DNA from: Stercorarius parasiticus
Lineage: Eukaryota > Chordata > Aves > Charadriiformes > Stercorariidae
Reading direction: 5' to 3'
DNA length: 64,000 nucleotides
NCBI GenBank assembly: GCA_013396915.1
Contig: VWZL01002010.1
Span: 124,001-188,000 of the forward strand
Every line of letters begins with the position of its first letter. The first letter of the stretch is position 1. This document shows, piece by piece, positions 51,680 through 62,604 of the stretch. Position numbers and translations under genes: made by a program. The notes below the pieces were generated by a model. That model was not told the origin of the DNA and did no database searches. It worked only from the letters and a program-made list of their open reading frames with translations.

Positions 51680-51770
51680 TTGTGTGAGGGGTTTTTTTGT
51701 TTGTTTGTTTGCATTTGGGGTTCTTGGGTTTGTTTCTTTTTGTTTGGTTTTTGGGTGTTTTTTTTTTTTT
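51680..51770 (+). repeat. T/G low-complexity tract ending in T13
   Basis: The plus strand is almost entirely T and G for about 90 bases, with TTTG repeats and GGGG blocks, and ends in 13 T followed by AAGATC. Similar but shorter tracts occur elsewhere in the window. It has no coding meaning. Confidence 0.85.
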
Positions 51771-54700
51771 AAGATCAGCTTACCTAGGAGAGAATAATTT
51801 TGGGAACAATGATAGCAACAAGTGCTATTTAGACTATAATGCATTTTATAATTTTTCTATTTTACTAGGCTGAAAGAAGTACAAAAAGCATTTTTTTTAA
51901 CAAGTTAGAATCAGCTAAAAGTAATTTAAAATACTTAAATTTAAAAGGATATCAACATACCATGTAAAATTTCAATGGCTGAATAAAATTTACCAGCTCT
52001 TCAAAATTCTATCACTCTGACATTGATAGGTAATTCATTTGCAGCTGGTATTGTCTGGATGTGACCCAAACCCCAAGGTGCTTACAAGGAAAATAGGATT
52101 AAATCTATTTTCTCCTTTCCTCCATGAAAACAGTAACCGTATGAACATGCCTCTCAGGAACAGAGCAGTGCACCCTGCCAGGGCTAACATTTTAGCAAGG
52201 AAATTCAAGTTCTCAGGTTGAAAAGCATCTAGCTTTGTTTTAAATTTAAAAATGCTTTCACCAAATGCATGTGAAACTCTCACTGCAGAAGTGTGTAGCT
52301 TTAAATCATTTAAGCCTCAGCCTGTGGCATCTGCCATTCTTCTGCCATGGCACTACCACAGCTGGGGACCATCACTGCAGAAGGCACAGCCTGCTCCGTC
52401 CCCAGCTGGGGAAGCCCATGCCGTTACACCCTCATTGCTAGCCCTCTGTCTGTTCTTTTAAAATAACACTTAACTGGGATATATCACATCTCTGCATTTC
52501 TTTGCACGCATCTCTCAAGAATCTGTTATTTAAAGCTGACATTTGCCCAGCAGTTCGGTACGACCACAGTGTCGGCCAAGTGTGGGATGGAGCTCGCAGC
52601 CCAGAGCAGCCTCCTGCCCCTTCTGCTTTGTAACTTCTCAGGGCAAACTTCAGAATTTATCTCAGCCAATTTCCTTCAAGAACCAAGGAACCTATATTTT
52701 TCATCAAATATAGAGGAAAAAGTGACTGAATAGTTAGAGTCCTGCATTTGTCAAAGTCCTTGATATTGAATATCAGCTTCTGTGAGGCCGCAGGAAGAAT
52801 AAAAATTGTGCAAAAGATTGGAAACAAAAATCTACAGTACAATATATTAAATATATATGTACGCACATACGTGATTTGTAAAAAGTATTTGTATTGGAAT
52901 TCAGAAAGCTATCTAAGAAAAGCATTTGATTCATTTGATTATTTTTCTTGGAGTACATTTTGTGTTTGGAATGAAAAGCGCTGGTCATCTGCGAACGGCA
53001 GTCAGGCGCCTGATTATGGGCTGCAGAAGAGAGAAATGAGACTCAAGTGTTCAAGTAGAAAAGACAAATAAAATTTTCAGGCCCAGAAAAATCAATAAAA
53101 AACTTTACGTTGATGCCAATGGAACAAAGATTCCATCAAAAGCATTTGCATGGAGAGACCCTTAATTACAGTTATATTAAGGAAAGCATCTCTGCATTCC
53201 AGATGTAATCACATGGAGCATTATAAAATACAGCTTTAAGAAGGCAAGTTAAAAGGTTGTGGTGTACCAAAAAGTAATTATTGGCTATTTATGATCAGAT
53301 TTATTTTCTAACACACTGAATTTTTTTTGAGTGTGTCTTTTTAGTCTCTGACTTTAATTTTCTGCACAGTACTAATGATTCAGCCCAATATAGTACAGAA
53401 AAGTATATTATGGGATAGAGAAAACGTGTATTTCCTCAGAGGAGCCTATCAATATCTGGATAATGCAAACGTACCCTTGTAGGAGATTATGGTTTATAGT
53501 GTCCACAGCCGGATTAGAAACCAGTCTGGCATTTTTCAGCAGTCCTTTAGCTACCTCCTTGCACAGAAAATAAAAATAACTACTTCACAACTTAATTGTG
53601 AGATTTAGCTTAAGGGGAATGAAAATTATTTTTTGCATATTTCCTTAGAAAAGTCTATACTATACTAATACAAACTGCCTAACTGAAGGTAGGAATTGTC
53701 TTGGGTTTCTCCCACTAAGTTTACCACTGGCAGCATCTTATTGGGACACTCATACAAACAAAGCAAAAAACAGATGCTAAGGTGTAGATTTCAATAAACT
53801 CTGCCATTTTATAATCCTATTTGCAGAGAAATTGACACTTGTCTTGTTAATATTGTTACATTGACATGGTTAACCTGCATGGCTTTTCCTTTGATCTTCC
53901 ATCTGCTCTTCATTTCAGTATGTGATAGCTGTAGCAAAAAATTGCTGCCTGAAGACACTCTGGGTCATTTCTGATAAGCCTAACAAAACTTCAACATAGT
54001 TTTAATAGTTTGTTTATAAAATACAATTTTCATTCAGCCAGCAACTCTGGTATTTTGAAGTAAGATTTTATTCAAACTAGAAGAAAGCCTAAATAGTATA
54101 GTCTTGGTGGTAACCAGATGGAGAAAATTAAATTCAAAATTTTGCATTTTCCTCAGAATTAAAATTAGGCTAATTGATGGATCTAAGTGACAGCTCTGAA
54201 CACCAAACACAACTTTCTTTTCCTGTGCATGGATCAGCTATGGTTCAGTCAATAGCATGAATGAAGAATATTACCAAAGGACTGTGTTAAAATGCTTCAT
54301 ATTAGCTTCAGAATGATAATTTGTTTCCTCCTTTAAGCACACACTACTCTTGCCTTTGCTATGTACATATAAAAATAAGAAAAGTTAGCACCATTATATC
54401 CAGGCAGCTACTCTTTACCTTAATGCATCAATTCCTAGGCACATTATTTCAATAAATCAAAATTAAGATAGACTTGAAAATCCAAATCTGGTCATTTTTG
54501 CCAGTTATTTACACCTGCATATTCAATTCATGTTTAACAATAAAGGGTCATTAAGCACTTTGTAGATGTACAACCACAGGTACACATTAATTGGGGGGTT
54601 GCTTTTATCACAGGTCTAATGGCTGAGCAGTGGCTAGCTGATAGGTTCAGTCAGCAACACAGACCTTGTAGTAAAAAAGATTAATCAGAATATAAGAAGC

Positions 54701-54859
54701 ACTCAGGTTCTGCACAGTAGTCCTAAAAAGTCTGAAGACACACATTGTAAACACCACCATTCACAGCAAGCTGAAGATGAATGCATCTCTATGTACCATG
54801 CCACGATGCACACAGAAGAACGTAACATGTTGTTCAACAAAGGTATTTATGTGTTTATT
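51771..54859. other. Non-coding DNA, no gene recognised
   Basis: No supported exon. GC-richer pieces lie at about 52320-52420 and 52545-52625. The first holds a perfect 14-bp palindrome TCCCCAGCTGGGGA at 52399-52412 and a second CAGCTGGGGA at 52359-52368 (CAGCTG E-boxes). At 53123-53151 an AACAAAG lies 14 bases before an exact octamer ATTTGCAT. The stretch at 54420-54620 looks repeat-free and possibly conserved. Confidence 0.5.
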
Positions 54860-55330
54860 TATTTTTAGTAACCTATACTTTGGTACAATTCGCTTTGTCT
54901 GAACAGAATCAGTTCTGATCCTCAAGATTTCAGCAATTGTGTGAGGCTGCTAGGCTATTTCAGCGAGTTTCCCTTGGCTGGAATGACAGCTCTGAGCAGT
55001 CAGCACGTCCTTTATCTTTGAAGATTCTTATTTGTCTACCATTTCACAGCAAGCAGTTCTGATGAATAGTGCAATTAACCTTTCCGTTATTAAAACAATT
55101 AATTGCAAAAATTAAAGACATGACAAGGGCTAAATACTAATGCATAAATTATTAGGTTCATGAATTGTAATTATTAATCTATGTACACTAATTGTGAAAT
55201 AAACAAAGAGGACAAATTGTAAGCAGAAGTCAGTGTTAGAATTGATGGCCATTTGTTTTGTCTTTGAAAAGAGAAATGCACCATTTTACTCTTGGCATAA
55301 AGAATTAATCATACCAAGCCTTAAACTGGA
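54860..55330. other. Possible conserved non-coding element
   Basis: The part at 55085-55200 holds about a dozen TAAT/ATTA cores, several overlapping (GTAATTATTAATC near 55167). The flanking part at 54960-55030 is GC-balanced with CCTTGGCTGGAATGACAG and CTTTATCTTTGAAG. No repeat similarity was seen. The AT content raises the chance density of TAAT, so this is weaker than the cluster at 40.5 kb. Confidence 0.22.
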
Positions 55331-58300
55331 GTATTATTTTCTCTTGTGAATGACTTAGGATCCAAAGATTTCTAAAGTCTGGGTTTGTTTTTACAGCAAC
55401 GTAAGTTTACATTAAAGAAATCTACTTGCCAAAACCCATTACATTTCAATGGAAGTATATGGCTAAACTATGCCCGTAGTGAATCTCTACTAAGTTTTCA
55501 CTTAATGTAGCTAGAATTCGACCAAGTATTGTAGAATTCTTCTATGTTATATCTTGCACCATTTCATAACAAAAACATGCTGATCAGAGACACATGGCTG
55601 TATGACCCCTACAAGATTAATAGCAACACTGAAGTATTTCACTTGTGGGAGAAGTACCTGCCTCAAACATACACACAGGTGTGCTACTGAAGGATACATT
55701 TGCTAGGGAAGCAACGTGGACAGACCTAGTCCATAAATGATTTTTTTTTCCTGTAGAACATTTCAAGATTCCAACAGTTTCATAATTTTTCACCTTAAAG
55801 ACAGTCAGGGGTACAGCTGTCAAGTTTCTAAATTTTTCCCACTGCTTTGTGCCAGAGATAACGAAAAGAACAGTGATTAACACCCAACTTAAATCACCTG
55901 TTGTTTACTGCCTTCTAGAGGTTTTCCCATCTACTTGTCCTCCTTCCTCCCCCACTCCCCCTAAAAAGACACTCTTTCTGAGAGCAGGACCACCTTCCTT
56001 TGGGTCACTGCCTTAGCTGTCATGTTGCCACAGGAGGATTCAAACAGTTGAGCAATGGCCTCATGAGATAAGTTACGTCAGGGCATTGACTGCTTTCAGA
56101 AATATTTTAGATCCATGAAGCCTGACAGAGTTGCTTCCTTCCTTCCATACTGTTAGTAACAGGTTGCCTCTAAGCTGTTGTTTTATCAATAAAAACAAGC
56201 AAAAAAATGTCACCATGTAAAGACACAGTTGTAAAAAAATCAGCTAAGTAGTTATCCCTATAAAGTATCTATGCCATGACATAGAAATCTTTTACTTTGT
56301 AGATCTTTGAGATTCAAAAGTTAGATAATGATGATGTTAAAACCCACAGTGTCAGAGACCTTTTGCACTAGAAGAAAAGCTTCAAAGAACAGCCAACGTA
56401 CCAAAGTAAAGACATTTTGCTCTGAATAGACCACCCCGTCACAGCTCTGGAAAGAAAAGCAGAATTTCCCGCTTGAAGCCAGGTCCTGCTTCACATAATA
56501 CTTATTTCTGCAGGTCACCTTTGGTACCACACCCAACTCTACTGTCAGTGACTTGTAGCTCACTGAAACCATGCTGGCTATGTAGAAAAGAGCTGTCAGA
56601 CAATCATCGGTTGGCTCATCACCTGGCCTTGCAGTTGGCCAGCTGACTGCAGAATTTCAAACAAACTGTCTTGATAGCAACATGCCATGCTTAAATAAGG
56701 AGTTTATTACCTAATTTTGCACCATATCAGTTTCTAAAAAAAAAAAAAAAATCCCACAAAAAAAGCTTTGGATAACAAATAGTTCATCAAATTTTTCAAG
56801 TGTAATGCCACTTACTACCTTTGAATTTATAGTTATTGCACAGCATAAAGCATCAAAAAAGAGGTCTTCTAATTAATGAAAAAAAAAATCTATCTAGCTT
56901 TTTCTTGGGCTGTATATTATGTGACAGGGGGTTGAAGTCCTTCAGAACATTTTTCATCTTTTATAAGAAATCTTTGTTCTTGTAGTTCCAACAAGTTGTG
57001 GGATCCTGTGCAATTCCATATTGAGAATGGGGTTCATTCAGATGACTTGGTTACAAGGTATTGGACAAGCCACTGTATATTGCTTGAAGATTTCTTTTTT
57101 TTTACAGTGTTATTCTCCACCCACCCTTAATTTCAACAGTTCTGTAATCTCTCTCTCATTCTTACCCTGTCTAGGATGCTACATCCTATCTCATGCACTG
57201 GAAATGCAAAAAAACTTGGATGCTGCAATGAAGGTGAAGAGTGTAAAGGCATAGGGAGAGCTGCCTGTGTCAGAGAATTCAGGTCAATATTTCAGTCAGC
57301 TTTACTCTGATTCCTGGTTTTGCTTTTATATTTAAAAACCTGGTTCACAACTACCATGTTTTTGGCTGCAATATATTAATGAGACAACTACTCAAATCAT
57401 CAGTCTCTTAATAATTTTTAAGGCATAGGTGGCCATATGTGGTAGCTTCAGAACTACACATCCTCTTGGTAAAGCAGCACAAATACAGTAACCAATAACA
57501 AGAAAAATCTAGTCTTCCTTTTAGAATGCAGTGTACGGGACCACCAAGCGGCATTATTCTTATAATTACCTTTTCACAAGGACAGTATCACAGAGAACAT
57601 TAATTGATAATAAGTTCCCAATTGTGGAAACAAAGCTCTGGCAAATCCTCTCTCATACCTTCTCATTCTTTTTATTTCTTTGTTGTCTGTACACCATTAA
57701 CATTTATGCATTTATTCATGTTAAAGATAGAGCTAAAGAGGGCAACGGTACAGTACACATTCTGAAAACAGACATATCACTCATAACAACGCATGTTCCT
57801 GCATTTAATTATAAATGTTTGTGCTTGAACATCATTGCAAGAAAACCTAATCTTGTTACAATATACAAAGTTATTATATAATGGCCTTTCCTAAAATACA
57901 GCTTACTAGAGCATGGCAGGTGGCAGACAGGAGGCTGAAAACTGTAACAAGCAATTACATTACAGATTTTTTTCCCCTTCAGTTTCATTAGCTAAATTTC
58001 TTCATATTTGAATCTCATCTTTTTAATAATGTGTCAGGACTGACACCCCAGTGGACATGAAACTCAGAATGGTCATGGTTGAATGAATGCATCTGTTTAA
58101 TTTTTCTCTTCAACTAGTCTTAAAAATTAATTTATCTGGTTGCTCAGGCTATTATATAAAATTTGTTGAATTTTGTGTATTACTAATAGGGACCTTCCTT
58201 GTATTTCTGCTCCCTATTGCCTAGATGAGGTTTTTCTAATACTTGCTGATGGCTGATTAAAGAAATAATGCAACAGTGACAAAAGTCAATTCTGCATAGC

Positions 58301-59413
58301 TCCCACGAGGCTTGAAACAGATCTGGAGTTAAGTGCAGAGGAAGGCTTCAGAATGGTTTTTAAACAACGTTTTGGGGTACAGAATGATTTCCCTGATTCA
58401 GTTCTTGTCCACACCACAAAACCACGTATCTAGCAGTGCTGCCAGCCCAGAAAGCTACCTAAGAGTATTTACCAATCCAAGGAGCACAGCTTATCAGGCT
58501 ATTTTTTCCCATGTGCCCAGAAAAAAAGACAGATTAGTTTACCATCAAATCATAATGGAACCTAGGAACTACTTTATAAAATAGGTCAATTCTAAAATAT
58601 CCTCATGAAAATTTCTTAAAGCTTTTTCAGGTTTTGGGAAGGTTTGTTGAGAGACCTGGGAAAAAAAATCCAATTAAATGAAGCATCTCTCTTCAACTTT
58701 TTTAATTAATTTTTTTTTCCATTTAATTTTTTGAACCATTTGTTTAATTTCTTAAGTCCTGTATGCATTTTGCTTCCAAAAAGACTTGTCAAGGGGAACA
58801 AAATAGTTACATTTTTCATGTGAAAATTAAACTTCTTAAAGATCTATTTAACCTTTAGTGAAATACTTCATAGGCGTTTATAGAGGGCTGATTTTGATCC
58901 CAAGTAAATCCAGATTAGCTATGCTGAAGAGAATGAAACTGCAGTATTAAATAAATGAATAGTGACCAGAATTGATCTTGTTTTTCATAATTGTATAAAA
59001 AAAGTACTGACAGGACATTCCTGGCGGCCAAGAAGTAGTTTCCTAACTGTTCGGGCTTGCTGTAGTCAAGAGAATTAGTCACTAGATGGATGAGACAAAT
59101 ATCACAGCTGAGGCCTTGTTCAATTTGGGAAAAACCATCCACCCTTCACCTTTTACACTTTTGATGCAATATACTTCCCTTTCACTGAAGATCACTGTAT
59201 GTCCTTGGTTTCATGCAAGTATTTGGAAATAATTAACACTGAACTGTTTCATGTATATATCTCAAGATACACTAAAATCCCTGAATTCAAATATGCAAAT
59301 ATTTTGGGTCCATAAGTTAATTGCACTGTTATCATGTGATAACATGTGTTAATGACTGTGTTTAACCCAAGCTTGCCATGACTGCTCTTCTTGATGGGAA
59401 GAATAATTCTTGG
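55331..59413. other. Non-coding DNA, no gene recognised
   Basis: AT-rich sequence without a supported exon, RNA gene or repeat. A run of 16 A lies at 56736-56751, and a 7-bp-armed inverted repeat (GTTATCA/TGATAAC, two-base loop) at 59328-59343. Confidence 0.6.
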
Positions 59414-59427
59414 CCTCTAGAGGGCTG
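59414..59427 (+). promoter_or_regulatory. Weak CTCF-like motif
   Basis: CCTCTAGAGGGCTG matches the CTCF core consensus CCASYAGRKGGCRS at 12 of 14 positions (T for A at position 3, T at 13). The first ten bases are also palindromic (CCTCTAGAGG). A single motif in 64 kb at this match level may well be chance. Confidence 0.25.
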
Positions 59428-61473
59428 TGCAATTTACTAAATATAGCTCACTGTACAGAAGATGATGTAAAAAGAGATAAGTTACAGTAGATTTACTGTA
59501 GCTACTCCACATTTTTTCCTTTACATTCCAAAAGTAGATCAGTTCCCCTGAGCTGTAAAAGTTATAGATAAGGATGGACTAAAACTTTTAGATTTCACAT
59601 TTGCGTAATGCAATATAATGCTTTTCAGATCACTAAGCCTTGCCTAGAGACTACCAGTCACTTCAGATTTCCCAAAACTCAAGTAAATTATCAGTTTGAG
59701 GAGATTACAACTGTCATCTTCATCTTTTACACTGGTAAAAGATTCATATTTCAAATCTTGGCTATCTTTGCATACAGTTCAATGCTATATTGTCCTGCCA
59801 CCTACTAATCAGGATCTGGGAAAAAGATGAATCTGCCAAAGTCAAACATATATTTTTCTCTTATCACAGCAGCACAGTTTATTCCAGTTAAGGAGCTGAT
59901 GCTGCCACTATAAAAAAAAAAATATCATTTTTAATGGGATATATAAGTTATCTATAAAATTTTGCTCTAGAACAAAATTACTGTGCAAGGTTATTAGGTC
60001 AGGAACCTTTTTTTTTTTTTCCTTCCAATGGTATGATTTAAAAAGAAACAAAACACTAATGGACTTTTGGAGATGATATTTCAGACAGCTCTTTCTTCCT
60101 TTAAATCAAAAGGGTTTTGTTTCTTAAACTACTGCATTTGCAGTCATTAGTTCCTAATAGTTCTGGGTGCTAACTATTGAACAAAATACACTGTTTTATG
60201 TAAATAATAAACAACTTCTTAATGTAACGTGCAATGGTATGTTAACATTTCAAACTGTTGAAGTTTTAATAAAATAGGGGCCCCAGTAGTCAAACATATT
60301 CCCTGACTTGTGGAAAACTCAGAATTCCATTTTTTTAATTCCCAATTTTGACAATACTATTTTAGTACTTAATCCATTCTTTTGCTTATTCTTAGCACGT
60401 TAATTAAGAAAGCCTGTACAAAGATTAGTGAGAATAAAAAAGTTAATGTAAAAAAAAAAAGCCAATATCGAATATTTCTCTGTCTTCCCTGATTCGGTTA
60501 AGTACAAGACCATTACTAAGTGTGTGCTCACTTGCTTTACTGCCTCTTTTCCCATGCTGCAAGAATCTGATTAGCCTTTCTCCCTTCCCTTCCTAAGACT
60601 CTATTGCAGATCCCTGCTCTTCCCCTGCCCTTCCCATACTCTCACACTGGGTCACGAAGGGTCTCCACCCTGCATTCAAGTCACTCAAGCTGCACCTGAG
60701 CCCCTTGTGACAAGGCAAGACAGCTTGCAGAGCTGCAGCTGCAGCCTGGACCAGCCCCGAACTCCTTCCTCCTCGGGAAAGGAAGGCAAAGAATAAATCC
60801 TGGTCCCGCCCTCAATCCAGGAGACGAGGTGGCACTCCAATCCCTGTCTGCCAGGACGTAGGGGAAGGGATCATCAGGCTGAAGAGGAAGCTCGTTGTGA
60901 TTACAGCTCATCCTGAATCTAAGTCAGTGGTAGATACTTATGACATTAAAGCAGATCAAGGAGGGAGAAAAGAATTCTTCACCTCTTATGGCCATGATAA
61001 TCACTCTGGTTATTTTGGGGTATTGTTTTAGAAGAATAACAAAGAAACAACAAAACTCCTCTTTTGAAAAGCTTTCAAAACCTCCATTGTCCTGGCAACA
61101 TCTGTTGAGAGCACTTGAAAGATAGACTCAAATCAGAATTGCACTTCCAATAGCTAATGTACTTGCCAGCTTTGAAAAGCCACCTGAGTAATGAACTGTT
61201 GCCTTCTAATTGATGCCTTCTGTTTCCCTCGCCTCTATTCATTCTCCTCCCTGTAGAAAACCAAGAACATTTTTATGCCTTTTTTTCAGCTTAAGTTCTT
61301 TTCCAAATAATAGAAAATATTTTCAACTTTGAATTATTTTTTAACTGAAACAAGGAGGAAGACTAGAGCTTGTGGACATTTGATACTGCTACACATAAAT
61401 AATAAAAAAAAATTATATTCTGAATAAAAAAAACCAAAACAGTACAGGCTTGACATCTTCCACTTGTTTTCCT
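59428..61473. other. Non-coding DNA, no gene recognised
   Basis: AT-rich apart from a moderately GC-rich piece at 60600-60900. Its minus-strand frame (60681-60911) resembles no known protein. No repeat was identified. Confidence 0.6.
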
Positions 61474-61507
61474 ATTGTGGAAAACATTGTGGAGGATTGT
61501 GGAAAAC
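61474..61507. repeat. Short ATTGTGGA tandem repeat
   Basis: Three units in a row: ATTGTGGAAAAC, ATTGTGGAGG and ATTGTGGAAAAC. Just before it, GTTTTCC near 61466 can pair with the GGAAAAC of the first unit, so a small stem is also possible. Confidence 0.85.
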
Positions 61508-62121
61508 AGGCCGTTCATACAGTGCACTGTTGCAGAACACAACTTTTCATATATGACCTACAGATTCTCTGTTCTAAAAGCTAACACCTGCATTAAAAAC
61601 AGAGGGAAAGTTAGTTGAAAGCAATTCTTGCTGAAAGAAGGACTTAATTATGCATCATTATTTGGTGGTAGGCTTTCTTCTAACTTTCTCTTCAGTGCTA
61701 AGCTGAAGGCAAGGACAACTTTCAGCCGCCCTTTTTAACATATTAGACCCAATTCCATTTTCCAAATATGTTATCAATATGGTAATTCCACACTTTGCCA
61801 TCTGTAGACAGTCCAGTCTTCATAAAGGTAGCATTATTACTACAAATATACTGGAGGGAAACTATTTCAATTACTAGGAGACTATGCAACTCCAAGTCTA
61901 TTTATTTCAATTTATTCAACTGTCTTGATATATTCGTGCATAGAACTTCTATAAAGAATGAATAAATTCACCTTGAAATTGTACCAATTGACTTTGGCTG
62001 GGCTAGGCTGCACGATGGAATCAGAATCACTTTTGAAATAAGCCCTGACAATGCTGATCAAAACAAAGTGGCTACTCATTTATTAAAGTGACAGCTCAGC
62101 AATGGTTTCAAGCTAAGGGAT
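61508..62121. other. Non-coding DNA, no feature recognised
   Basis: About 600 bases of AT-rich sequence in which I see no gene, repeat or motif of note. Confidence 0.6.
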
Positions 62122-62170
62122 GCTGTGGCCTGGGGTGTGAGCTATGGCCTGGGGTGATAGCTGCGGCCAG
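62122..62170. repeat. 19-bp GC-rich tandem repeat, 2.5 copies
   Basis: GCTGTGGCCTGGGGTGTGA is followed by GCTATGGCCTGGGGTGATA and a partial third unit starting GCTGCGGCC. It lies in an AT-rich neighbourhood and may be a short variable minisatellite. Confidence 0.85.
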
Positions 62171-62571
62171 AAGCTTTTTTGCCAGTTGCACACTCTGATG
62201 CTGCATCTGATAGTGTAACATCTCCTAGGGCTCCTACACCTGCCTGGATGTCAAGCAGCTGGTGTGAGCACTGTCACCCATTTTAGATTGTTATTCCACA
62301 AGTGACAAATTTGCCCTGAGACTACATACATGAAATTGATTCTTTTTCCCTTTGTTTTGAGCAGTCCAGTCATGGATAAAGCATCTTGTGTTAGGCATGT
62401 ACATAAAATGTACAAAAAGCTAATTTTACAAATTTGCCATACAATTTATCAACAACTGAAATGAAGCATCACTGGAAATACAATGTAAAACATATGAGAT
62501 ATTTGAAAGTTTCAGCCTAAGAGCTTGAGTTTCTGGGATTTATAAAGCAATAGATTTAGCGGTATTCTCCT

Positions 62572-62604
62572 TTGAACGTTCAAGTACAGGATTGCTATAG
62601 CAAC
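62572..62604 (+). promoter_or_regulatory. Twin palindromes with an RFX X-box-like site
   Basis: Two perfect 12-bp palindromes lie 8 bp apart: TTGAACGTTCAA at 62572-62583 and TTGCTATAGCAA at 62592-62603. The second, read as ATTGCTATAGCAAC at 62591-62604, matches the X-box consensus GTTGCYATRGYAAC at 13 of 14 positions. RFX proteins bind such sites as dimers and drive ciliary and MHC-II genes in vertebrates. No gene start is visible nearby, so it would be a distal site if used. Binding is unproven. Confidence 0.4.
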
